NCBI RefSeq assembly: GCF_029784135.1
Contig: NC_073746.1
Coordinates: 184,393,983-184,457,982, forward strand
Direction: 5' to 3'
Length of the DNA stretch: 64,000 nucleotides
From: Toxorhynchites rutilus septentrionalis
Taxonomy: Eukaryota; Arthropoda; Insecta; Diptera; Culicidae
Shown here: in pieces, positions 1 through 9,507 of the stretch
Numbering within the stretch: position 1 is the stretch's first letter
Layout: each line of letters starts with the position of its first letter
Position numbers and translations under genes: made by a program
Notes under the pieces: model-generated
Database searches by the model: none
The model's input: the letters and a program-made list of their open reading frames with translations, nothing else
Told to the model about the DNA's origin: nothing

Positions 1-955
1 TCAAAACTATAATTATATCATGATCTGAAGAATTTTCCACATATAGAGATATTTTGATTTGAACATTCGTGTGAAGTTTGAATTTTTCAAAGTGTGAAAT
101 TAATAAAAAAACATTGCCTTTTTTTATGTACAAATTTATTTCCATGAGATCTTCTATGTGCGAAAATTTTCGTTATACTTGTTTCATTTGCGATTTTTTC
201 GGAAATCTGTTTAATGGGGGAATCAACTCTGGTAAATCGAAAAAATGGTTTTTATGCAATGTTGTACCGGAAGGATTCTTCGATATTTCATTTCGTTGAA
301 AATCTGCAGTAAAAACTATGGGGTCATCTCAAGAGTAACATGGCTGTACGAATTTTTAAGCGCATTTTTTCAGCTGGTGGTACGTTTATCTCAGAATCTA
401 GTGGACCAATTTAACAGAAGTTTTTTTTCAGCATGCAAAAATGAATTCTTGTGTGACCTACGAAAAGGACCTATCTGCTTTGATCGATTATCATCATTGA
501 TAACTTCTCTGATAACCACGGCCTTACGATTTTTGTTGAATTATTTTTTTTATTCAAATGGCCGACATTTTGGCAATTTACATAATTTTCAAAAACCGCT
601 ACGTAACAATTCAGATAATAAGATTTTTACATGCTAAAAAATCAGCCATATCGGTCCACTGGATTATGAGAAAAACGTACAACTAGCAAGAAAATGTTTT
701 AAAGATTTAAAAAAAATATCTTTCAAATGAAAGCAACATAATTGGCTCACGTAGCGTACTTTTTAGTGTAGAGCCAGTTTAGTTCTATAACTCTGTCATT
801 GTTAAAATTCGAACATATGCGTAGGAGGGTTTTTTCCATGAAATATGATCATCTATCACCTCCTGAGAGATTCTGGGAAAATATATTCAATTCTTCTTTT
901 ACATTCAATAATCAAAAATTATATTCATGAAAAACAAATTAAAAAAAACATTTTT
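1..955. other. AT-rich intergenic DNA, nothing recognised
   Basis: I see no gene, RNA or repeat end that I can support here. Short open frames exist, the longest being 130 codons at 245-637 on +, but their predicted peptides are Phe/Leu/Asn-rich, match no domain I know and look like chance reading of AT-rich DNA. Confidence 0.5.
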
Positions 956-956
956 T

Positions 957-1026
957 TGACTCGATTATATAAAGGATTCGATTATATACAGTGAAAAGAA
1001 ATCGGAGACTGTATATAATCGAGTTC
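957..1026. repeat. Short hairpin repeat, copy 1
   Basis: A 15-bp perfect inverted repeat (978-992 against 1008-1022) encloses about 15 bases. It is preceded by a direct copy of the arm motif CTCGATTATATA at 959-970. A close relative lies at 47987-48040 and a lone half-site at about 45868-45884. The repetition at three places suggests the terminus or core of a dispersed repeat family; the family itself is not recognised. Confidence 0.6.
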
Positions 1027-1185
1027 GCGCTGCATTAGTTTCCAACTTGGAGGATAAATCTAAACACTCCCAACACTGAGTATTTCCGACGTCACCAATA
1101 TATTATCGACGAAACTCTCGCCTAGAATTATTAAGCTGTGCGTGTTTTTCTCATATGAATTGTTGATCATTTGTGTATCTGGATT

Positions 1186-1785
1186 CAGGCATCCCAACAG
1201 TAAAGCATTCATTTTAATGTTTGTAAGGATTATAAGTGTTGTGTCCTAGTTCCGTGTCGCGTCTCGCGAGTGAATAGTGATAAATGTCCTTACGTTAGCA
1301 CAATCAAAAATAAGTAAAGCATTCTTATTACAGTCGATATGAAATTAACTCGGCTTCCTATGTGTGCACGCAACTAGTGATCACAGCCATATGTCCGATA
1401 CACATCTCAAAGCGTACTGGTGAAGAAGCACAAACGCATAAGATACAGGCTAGCATTACGATGTCATGACATTTTTCTGGCGACAGTCACGTGTGACAGT
1501 AACCCGGGTAAACCGATGAGATTCATCGCTTCGTCAGCGACTGTTACGGCGACAGAGCGAACGGAATAGCAGACACGAAAAAATCGGAAACGAACAGTCT
1601 CCCCGGCTCACTACGGTCGGGCACGACAAATTAGATGAATTCGACGAAACACCGACTGTTGCTGTATAGTATTACTTTATGCATTCATGCTCTGTCGCTT
1701 GTATACGAGTGTAGCGCGCTCACAGAGACTGTCGATTCAATTTCATACCGACTGTTATGAAAATGCAGTACTTTTGGGATGCCTG
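1186..1785. mobile_element. 600-bp non-coding element with 12-bp terminal inverted repeats
   Basis: The ends are CAGGCATCCCAA at 1186 and its reverse complement ending at 1785. A second inverted pair lies inside (about 1331-1346 against 1737-1753). No open frame of note is present, so it fits a MITE. The flanks (TCTGGATT left, ATCTAGAA right) do not give a clean target duplication, so the superfamily is not assigned. Confidence 0.6.
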
Positions 1786-1802
1786 ATCTAGAACATTGCT
1801 GC

Positions 1803-3074
1803 CGCTAGTGCATCAATTGAGGAAGACCCAAATCAGCCTCTCACACGTCGCACGTTCACACATCCCGAAAAAAATACGGTTTGGTACGGTTTATGGTCCG
1901 GCGGCGTCATTGGGCCGTACTTCTTCCGTGAAGATCAAGACCGACACGTTACTGTGAATGCGAATCGCTACCGCTCAATGATAACAGAATATTTTTGGCC
2001 AGAATTAGATGATATGGACTTGGACAATATGTGGTTTCAACAGGACGCACAGTGGTCCCTCAGAAATTCTAGGTGGAATTAAATAGAACAATGAACGATA
2101 ATGTCCGACCGAATGAATGGTCTAGTTGTGTTCTATAACCTTCAAGGCATCTAGTATCACATATGGCAACAGTGTTCGTGTCGATTTTCGTTGCGATAAT
2201 GACGTGGCAACGTAGTGTTTGATGCAGTGAACCAGTCTAGCAATAAACACGCATGTTTTTCAAATTTTGCACAAGTGCTACAAAATACGTTAATAAATAA
2301 TGTAATGGTGTTCTAGATAGAGAATTTTATGCTGATTTCAATTTTTTATTCCTTTTTTAGCTTGAATAATTTTGAAGCTGTGAACTGAGTGTTTGAAAGT
2401 AAGTACATTTTCTACATTGAATTTATACAAAAGTAGACCTACAAAAAATTCTCCAAATTTCTCCAATTTTCTTTTCTATAAAAAAATTTCTTCCTTACGG
2501 TCCCCTCTACACTTTCCCTTTATGACTTCATGCTACTTCTTCCAAATTTGCGAAAAAGCGCCATAAATACGTAGAAATTTTGGATGTGTTTTAAGAAAAT
2601 ATTTTAATTTCATCCCCTCCCCCTGCACCCCTTTTAGGGTTTTGGGTAAAATGAATATTGAAAACGTGTTCAGAATATTTAGACACCACACACGGTTTTT
2701 TTCCCGAAAATTTCAAATTTTATCCCTTTTGGGGTTCATAACCAAATTGACTCAAAAATAGATTTACCACCTTCAAGAACCCCCGTACACCAAATTTCAA
2801 GGTATTTCCATTCATTTTTCTATTTAATGCCACCTAGAATTTCTAAGGGATCACAGTGGGACGGCGCCACAAACCACACAGCGAATTTAACAATCGATTT
2901 ATTGAAAACCAAGTCAATTGGCCGCTTCGGTCGTGTGATTCGACGCCGTTAGACTATTTTCTGTGGAGCTACATCAAGTCTATGGTCTATGTCAACAAAC
3001 CAGCGACGATTGATGAACTTTATACGAATATCGAACGTAAAATTGCAGCAGTATCGGCCGAGTTCCGTACATAA
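1803..3074 (+). pseudogene. Mariner/Tc1-like transposase, interrupted and internally deleted
   Basis: The frame at 1803-2055 reads as the middle of an IS630/Tc1/mariner DDE transposase, including the WYGLWSGGVIGPYFF stretch and the run up to the second catalytic Asp (FQQD). The protein resumes after 2857 with DGATNHTA and then NWPLRSCDSTPLDYFLW, the region of the third catalytic acidic residue, ending near 3074. The gene is broken three ways. A MITE of about 800 bp splits the FQQD motif. The N-terminal part jumps from an EEDPNQPLTRR segment straight to THPEKNTVW, so a segment between them is missing. There are also frame changes and stops after 2900. It encodes no functional enzyme. The family call rests on motifs. 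Confidence 0.75.
2049..2857. mobile_element. MITE inserted in the mariner-like transposase
   Basis: Inverted ends of about 35 bp run inward from 2054 and 2852 (left end GGTCCCTCAGAAATTCTAGG; the right end reads the same on the other strand with a few changes). The 5-bp sequence ACAGT occurs on both sides (2049-2053 and 2853-2857), consistent with a target duplication. Removing the insert restores continuity of the transposase motif around its second Asp. The interior is AT-rich with C-runs and has no coding potential. Confidence 0.8.
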
Positions 3075-3235
3075 TGGCATCAAATGTACTTTTACATGAA
3101 CAAAGTATTTCATTGATATCCAAAACCGTTTTCATTTTTATTTGAAAAAAAACCTTTGTAGCGCTCTTATTGAAAAACCCGATATTAGAATGTTCACAGA
3201 AGCTCCTTGAAGATCTAAATCAGTGTTACTTAACC

Positions 3236-3285
3236 TTTTATTCTAGCACAAACACATGGTTTTTATTCTAGCACAAACACATGGT
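3236..3285. repeat. 25-bp direct tandem duplication
   Basis: Two adjacent exact copies beginning TTTTATTCTAGCACAAACAC lie at 3236-3260 and 3261-3285. This is a simple local duplication with no evident function. Confidence 0.8.
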
Positions 3286-3418
3286 TTCGCGGGCCGTAAA
3301 AGTAAATAAAGAAGGGTGGTGTCTAAGATACGATCTCTTTGTTAACGTACTACGAAGTTATCACATTTATTCTTGTTTCCCAACGAATAGTTCCAAAGTA
3401 TTCCCCATTTGTACTCTT

Positions 3419-3769
3419 GGGCCCGTTATAGAAATCGAGTCGATAAGAATTTTGGTCGTTACCTCTATTTTACTATTTTAGACACCGAGCGAAGTCGATA
3501 GCGTCTACCGAGTGATAGCTATCGGTGCAACTGTACAATTTTTCGAGTCGTTTGGTTTGCTTGTCGTATATCTTCAGAGAACTATTTTGTTTTGGGTTGC
3601 GTCCCCTATATTTTCCTTTCGAAATATTTCAGAAACGCTTTAAGCGTATTCAATTTGCAACACATGAAGTCCGAGTTCGGTAAGAGATTATCTCGATTAA
3701 CTAAACTCGAAATTTTCCTAGGTGTAATAATGATTGTATCGACTTCTCAATTCGATTTATACAATAGGG
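3419..3769. mobile_element. MITE of the GGGCCC family, copy 1 (351 bp)
   Basis: It starts GGGCCCGTTATAGAAATCGA and ends near CGATTTATACAATAGGG. The same sequence in opposite orientation lies at 56130-56481, where both ends are clear, and a truncated copy lies at 5513-5771. The interior carries stretches shared by all three, such as the segment around the TTTCAGAAACG motif. It is non-coding. Confidence 0.7.
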
Positions 3770-4138
3770 TTTTTACTGTGTTGGACTCAAGGCTGTTTTC
3801 GTATCATTCGGACTTTCGAAAATAGAACAATTCGACCGAATCACCCATTCTAGTTTTCGTACGAATGTGTTTTTTCACCTGTCTACCAAACGTCGCTTTT
3901 TTCTTGCGAATACCGTTCGATTGTTAACCCCTTCACGTACAATATCATAGGTGTTGCCACATTTTAATCTGTACCAGAGGGGTAAAAATTTTTTCTCATC
4001 TGTACTTTTTCGTCCAAAAATCTGTACCATCGAAAATATTCGATGTAGAAATTTAGTATGAAAAAATACTCATTTATTTGCTACAAATACTACATTCACA
4101 TTCGCAAGTCCATCGTGTGTTTTATAATGGGCCTGATC

Positions 4139-4236
4139 ACGAACGTCACTTCACGGTGAAAACGAAATGATTTGTATGCAAGGTTATGTACATTCCGTTT
4201 CGTTTTCACCGTGAAGTGACGTTCGTGATCAGGCCC
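4139..4236. mobile_element. Perfect hairpin MITE, copy 1 (98 bp)
   Basis: The two 39-bp arms (4139-4177 and 4198-4236) are exact reverse complements beginning GGGCCTGATCACGAACGTCA, with a loop of about 20 bases. A second copy with slightly diverged arms is at 40347-40452. This is a non-coding fold-back element. A transcript would form a long stem. Confidence 0.85.
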
Positions 4237-4250
4237 AATGCTTATACATA

Positions 4251-5289
4251 GGGCCCTATTCCAGAAAACGAGACGAGCAATTCGTCTCGTCTCGACTCGA
4301 CTTCAGTCACTGTCGAGACGAGCAAAATAGCCTATTCCAGTACACGAGTTTCATTGGAATGTTTTATTTGGTAGACTGGATAGACTTCTGACACTTTTTC
4401 TCGGTATGATCAGTGATGTCAGATGTGAAGACATGTTTTTATTTCGAGAAGAACAACATACATAGAACAAACATTTATAAAATTCATCAATCGAGACTCT
4501 TTTCTTAGTGCCAAAATCCTAAAATCATAACAAAGAGGTATAAGTTTCATATATCTTTTTGTTTTATTGATATTTTTTCAACCACCGAATGGTTCCTCAG
4601 ACTCAGACGTTTCGTTATAATGGAGTTATTGGGGCCAATGTTTATTGACCTAATCAACGATTTATAAAGAGAAGTTTCGAATCTATATGCATGTATATTC
4701 CCTAACAGTTGCACAATAAAGTACCCTAGTTTTTTTTCACATGCGTAGAAATAAACTTCAAAGCATCTAGGTATGATGATTGAAACGCATTACATCAAAA
4801 CAAAAGTCTGTAGAAAAACATAGCTTTATCAAAAATTTATCAGAAATTGAGTCATAAATTATTCTTTTTGGTTCAATATGATTGTGAAAACACTTTTCGT
4901 GTGGTGTTCATATATTTGAAACAAACACTTGGTATCCCTGGTTATGAAGTTCAATGTTTACATTTAATTGTGTTGTTTGGAAATGTTTGAAAATCTGTAA
5001 AATTTTTAAGCAATTGAATTGAATTGATGGTTGCAGTTGAAAACATATATTGCTTATGCAATTCTAGTTTAGCCGTGAAACAATTTTTGAAGATAAAAGC
5101 GGAATAAAGGAATACTGATGCTTTGAAACAACAAGGTGAACAAACACACTGTACAACGACTCGACTGATTCATCAGCGAGCGCGGCCGAACGGTCGGGTC
5201 AGATGAGCTACTCGTTTGCTTTTAGTCGAGCTCGGCTTCTGGAATAAAGAAACAAACGAGACGAGCGCTCGTCTTCTGGAATAGGGCCC
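4251..5289. mobile_element. 1.04-kb element with GGGCCCTATTCCAG ends
   Basis: The left end GGGCCCTATTCCAGAAAACG and the right end, read on the other strand as GGGCCCTATTCCAGAAGACG, form terminal inverted repeats of about 22 bp. CGTCTCG/CGAGACG-rich stretches lie inside both ends. The interior is AT-rich without a credible gene. Its first ten bases match those of the 56130 MITE end, so the families may be related. Confidence 0.65.
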
Positions 5290-5512
5290 ACAGTTTTTTT
5301 TAATCTAGATTGTGAACTATCATGAATTAAAAGTTTAAAAAAATCGCTCCAAGCGATACTGCTACGTAAAAGTCGTCATGTACCTTAATTTGTTCAAATG
5401 TAAGAAATTTGACACGCGGAAAAAATCTGTACCAATCTGTACCTTTTGGCGAAAATCTGTACTCTGTACCGTACAGAATCTTTACCAAAAATAACACTGG
5501 TTGAGGGGTTAA

Positions 5513-5771
5513 ATCAATATTCACATTTTTCGGATAATTCGAAAATAATGAAGATTTTAAAGATTTCATATTTTTATATATTTAAGCGTTTCAGAAACGT
5601 TTCCCATAGAAAAATATGAGGGACGCAAACCAAAACAAAATAATTCTCTGAAGATATGCAATAAACAACTCGAAAAAGTATGACGGTATTTTTCACTCGG
5701 TCGATGGTATCGACTTGCTCGGTATCTATAATAATGAAATTGTTATCGACTCGATTTCTACAATCGGGACC
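5513..5771. mobile_element. MITE of the GGGCCC family, truncated copy
   Basis: The right end (TATCGACTCGATTTCTACAA then TCGGGACC) and the body match the 56130-56481 copy, but the first roughly 90 bases are absent. It is inverted relative to the 3419-3769 copy, so the two bracket the nested elements between them. It abuts the 3' end of the LINE remnant that follows. Confidence 0.6.
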
Positions 5772-7300
5772 ATTATTGCGTGTGTTTTTTTACAACTTAA
5801 ATACATTTTTATTCAGATGTTTTCTTATTATAATACGTGTTTTACAGTGCAAGTCAGAACATTACGACTTTGATTCTGCTTTTGGAGATAACATCATATA
5901 ATTGAGCAAATGTTCTTTATTTCTAACTTGGCAATTGTTCACCATCTTGATGGTATTGTTTCAATTTAAATTTGAAAGAAACTACTTATAAACTTCTAAC
6001 TAATCTACTATGTACAAATTTTTGTCAAAAGACATATTCAAAAAATCTGCATTTTCCCACAAATTTATATTTTGTTTCATTCACAATTGGATCGATTTTT
6101 TTTGGATATTATCCTCTGGGGGCCTTCATGTTATTAGTGGCTTTCAGCGCTGAGCAAACTTGTTGTGTATTGACCCTATCTACCCGAGGTTCGGCACAAG
6201 GGGAGTCATCTAGTTCTTGGACGCACTGCGCAACCTGCTGTTCGAACCGACTAGCCATATGCGAGCCAAGCAAATGCGACGATGCAATGTGATTGCCTAT
6301 CACATTCGCTTTCTCGATAGGCGCAAAGAAGAGACTATAGCCGACCTTGAGAGGATGAACTGGTTTTGGATGGTTTCAGCACTTTGGCAACCTTCCAGAA
6401 TGGTCTTTAGCGATCATTCAAGAGCGAAACTGTTGTTTCGTAGAGAGACCATTCTGTAAGCAATCTGTTTGTTTAGATCAGCCATGTCTTCCTTTCTGTC
6501 GAGATCATCGGTGCTCTGAAACTGACGTCTACGATCATTCCGTAAGCGGATCAATAGTTGAGCGAGAGAGTTAACATCAACAAACTTACCCCTCACAGGA
6601 ACACGTCGCACACACGCCACTTCAGCCACGGTCATGGTGTATTGAAGTCCCTCTAGTGCTTGGTCGATGTCCATCATTGAATGCAGCGGCGGGTTCTCCT
6701 CGATGTTTTGGTTCACCATTCTTCCAAACGCCAGCCAGTTGGCGTGATGGCAATCCATTCGAAGGTAGATGGCTGGAACAATGTTGACCCCAACTTCAAC
6801 AACCATCGGCAGGTGATCGGAGCTGAGCTCATTAAGCGCCACCGGCTTGGTCAGCATGATGTTCGAGAGGAAGATGTCCAAAGTCGATGGATTTCCCGCT
6901 GGTGAGGTGAAGGTCGGCTCGTCCGAGGAATTGCGCTGCCCATGTTGCGTGTGGTCGAAGAGAAGCCGCCCGTTTTGATTTTGTCGGTAGTTCCGCCAGT
7001 CTTCATAGCGGGCGTTGAGATCACCCCCAACAACAAAGCGAGAATAGGTACGAGTGATGGCAGTCAAGTCATTTTGGAACTGAGGAGCCATCCCCTTGCT
7101 GTTCAGACACTGATGAGGGCAGTACACGGCAATGCAGTGTATGTTGCCGTTAGTCGATGTTACCTCTACACTAAGCGCCTCGATGGTTGACGTGCGAACG
7201 TGCGAAATAATATTGTGCTTCAGGCCTTTCCGTACGAAAAACAAGTCGAAAAATGCATGGTTTCTGCATGTGAGAACTACCTTGGAAAGCCCGAAAGTAA
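5772..7300 (-). pseudogene. Jockey-clade LINE remnant, endonuclease plus 3' UTR
   Basis: On - a 276-codon frame (7244-6414) reads as the apurinic-type endonuclease domain of ORF2 of a Jockey-clade LINE, including EALSVEV, GGDLNARYEDW, TLDIFLSNI and SSDHLPMVVEV. The linker continues in another frame at 6303-6109. The sequence then passes directly to the 3' UTR, which is closely similar to that of the LINE at 24350-28455, so the reverse-transcriptase domain has been deleted. The 3' end is at about 5772 next to ACACACGCAATAAT (read on -). The 5' part of ORF2 and all of ORF1 are missing, so this copy is dead. Confidence 0.85.
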
Positions 7301-7559
7301 TATATACGTGATTTATTTTTGAGGTTTTTCTTACATTATCATCATTTTCTTAGTTCAAAAACAAAATCCAGATGTCTCATCGATCGTATACGTTTTGCGT
7401 TAGATCGCCAATTCGCGTTGACGGCGGATTAGTGTCGACATCTGGATACGACATTAGTTTGTATAAGTATGTATTAGTCGGCCCTAAGGCAGTTTTAAAT
7501 TACTAAAATTTGTATGAAATTTTTTTCTTGGCGTTATTTACCTACTGGAAATACGTTGT

Positions 7560-7995
7560 TGCAGCAACCAAAAAACCAGACGGGTTTTGTATACCCAAAA
7601 TTATCAATAGGCTCGAGCCTAAATAAATAGATAGGTCTGGTTAATCTTAAATAAACAAAAAAACATCTTTATCGCACGATCCTTATTGAGGATCGTGTGA
7701 GTCAGATAAGGCCGGTCGATGCCGGGCCTAAATAAATACATTTCTCCTGCACGATCCTGTTTGAGGATCGTGTGATTTATAGCGTCTAGTTTTAAGATAA
7801 GAAATTTTGGTTTATGTTTTGGTGTTACGATAGCGGGGAGCTTATCGTAAGATTAGGTTTCATTAAGAGGAATGAGAAAAATAAAAGGGAGTCGATCGTG
7901 AGCCACGCTGGAGAACGGTTGTCTCCTGAAAACAAGAAGTGGTGTTTTCTTGTGTTTTAGAGTAAAGAAAGTGCCTTGGCCGCCGGTCCGCTACA
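7560..7995 (+). repeat. Outer element 5' LTR (436 bp)
   Basis: Starts TGCAGCAACC and ends CCGCTACA. It contains two near-identical short hairpins: CACGATCC/GGATCGTG at 7675-7682 with 7690-7697, and again at 7750-7757 with 7765-7772, both with 7-base loops. Several AATAAA-like strings are present, but the polyadenylation point cannot be fixed by eye. Confidence 0.9.
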
Positions 7996-7998
7996 TTG

Positions 7999-8012
7999 TG
8001 GTGACAGCGGAA
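7999..8012 (+). promoter_or_regulatory. Probable primer-binding site of outer element
   Basis: TGGTGACAGCGGAA starts three bases after the 5' LTR. The TGG start, complementary to a tRNA CCA end, and the position fit a minus-strand primer site. The tRNA used is not identified. Confidence 0.55.
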
Positions 8013-8515
8013 AAAAGTGCTTATAAGTACAGGGCCAATTTCTGACTGGTGAGTTGCAGTGTGTGGAGTGCAAGAAAAAGAATTGGGTCTCGCTGCGCGT
8101 GCCAGAAGTGAAGCCGTAAAGAAGAAGAAAAATTGCTCCGTTCAAAAGAAGACTAGGGTTTTCTCCAGCCAGCAATCAATTAATCAATCGGCATATGGTT
8201 ATAGTTTTGTGTTACTTCATTGATAAACCCTAGAGTGTAGAGAGAATAAATTCCGTCATCATCCCGTGGTGAAGAATACAGTGGCAGGTCGGCACCTACG
8301 GTTAGCTAAAGTTTGATAAAGTTCCGGTGAATTGCGAATTTCGAAAAAAAAAAAGTGACCAAATTTCATCACTAACTGTTGTACTACCAAGCCCGGAAAA
8401 CACTTGCCAAGTTTTCCAAGTGTGTGTAGTGTTGTGCACATTTTTTTTTGTACGCCTAAAGTTGCAAGAAAAAGAAGAAGATGCGGATTAAGGAAGTTTT
8501 GGTGATTACAGTTGG

Positions 8516-9487
8516 GTAAGTAAACAAAAACGTTAAAACTATTCTATTTTACGATTCGACTAAAATAATCTTTTGGATTTTTTTTTTAAATCCGTTTAAG
8601 TCGAATTCGATCATTCTATGCACGAGCTATAACCCTCACCTTGTCACAAAACAAACGTCAGAATAATTCACCCCTATTCGTGTGAAGCAATTTACTTTCT
8701 ATCGAATTGGAAAAAGCGAAAGCAGTTTTTTTTTAATTGTTAAAATTTAAATGAAAATAACTTGATGTATAGTGAACCTGTTCACGAATCAATACGGTGC
8801 TCCTAATCGCATAGTGTCTCAAGCAACTAAATCTTTGTTGGTTAAAAGTGAAAAGTGTTGATCTTTTCGGATACATATTGCTGCCATTAATTACACATTT
8901 ATAGCATCTATGGCAAAAGTACTGTTTAAAAAAAAAAAAAATAAATAAATAAATAATAATAATTTCGATCAGTACGACGCCCATGCCCAAATTTAATATG
9001 ACCGGAAGAGTTAAAACTGAATGAAGTTAAAACAATATATATATATATATATATTTTTTCTGGAGTTTATATCAATTATATCTTTTTTTTCCCAATAACG
9101 TCTAAAAATACACAATAGCAATATAACAGATATATTTGAAAAAAAAAAAAAATTGTCCTGACATACTCCTAACGTTTTCTTTTAAATTTCCTTGCATCTC
9201 CACCAAAACTTTATCCATAGTATAATCGTCTTCTATTTGAGAAGAAGATTGTTTGGATCTGTCAAATTAATTAATTATATTTATTTATTGAAATTGATAT
9301 TATGATATGAAAAATAAATGAAGAAGTTTGAAATCTTCAACATTTTGAATGACTAATAATCGTTTGGAGGCATTTATCATGTTACCATTGTAACTCATAA
9401 TTTTAAATCGGTTGGAATATTATGAATGCATATGCACTGCATTTTAATTTTTTTTTTCTCTCCTCTTTTCCCATGAAATGGTTGTAG
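8516..9487 (+). other. Possible intron in the outer element leader
   Basis: A strong donor (GG|GTAAGT at 8516) and an acceptor preceded by a T/C-rich tract (TTTTTTTTTCTCTCCTCTTT, then GGTTGTAG ending 9487) bracket 972 AT-rich bases. The gag ATG lies only 20 bases after the acceptor. A short upstream ATG at 8481 opens a 12-codon reading frame that stops exactly at the donor. If the transcript is spliced, that frame runs into gag sequence but out of the gag frame. The splice sites are seen; their use is inference. Confidence 0.5.
9035..9054. repeat. (AT)10 microsatellite
   Basis: Ten AT dinucleotides inside the outer element leader. Confidence 0.9.
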
Positions 9488-9507
9488 ATTGCAAGTTACA
9501 AAATTAA

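Larger units (their letters stand above)
3924..5512. mobile_element. TTAA-flanked inverted-repeat element containing other elements
   Basis: The segment begins TTAACCCCTTCACG and ends GAGGGGTTAA. Just inside both ends lie inverted stretches with the motif ATCTGTACC (about 3968-4030 and 5420-5475). TTAA plus CCCC ends is the pattern of piggyBac-type elements. No transposase frame is present. It carries two further insertions, at 4139-4236 and 4251-5289. Confidence 0.5.

Noticed and set aside
245..637. 130-codon open frame
   Set aside because: No recognisable domain, Phe/Leu/Asn composition of AT-rich DNA, and an overlapping frame in another phase. Not supported as a gene.
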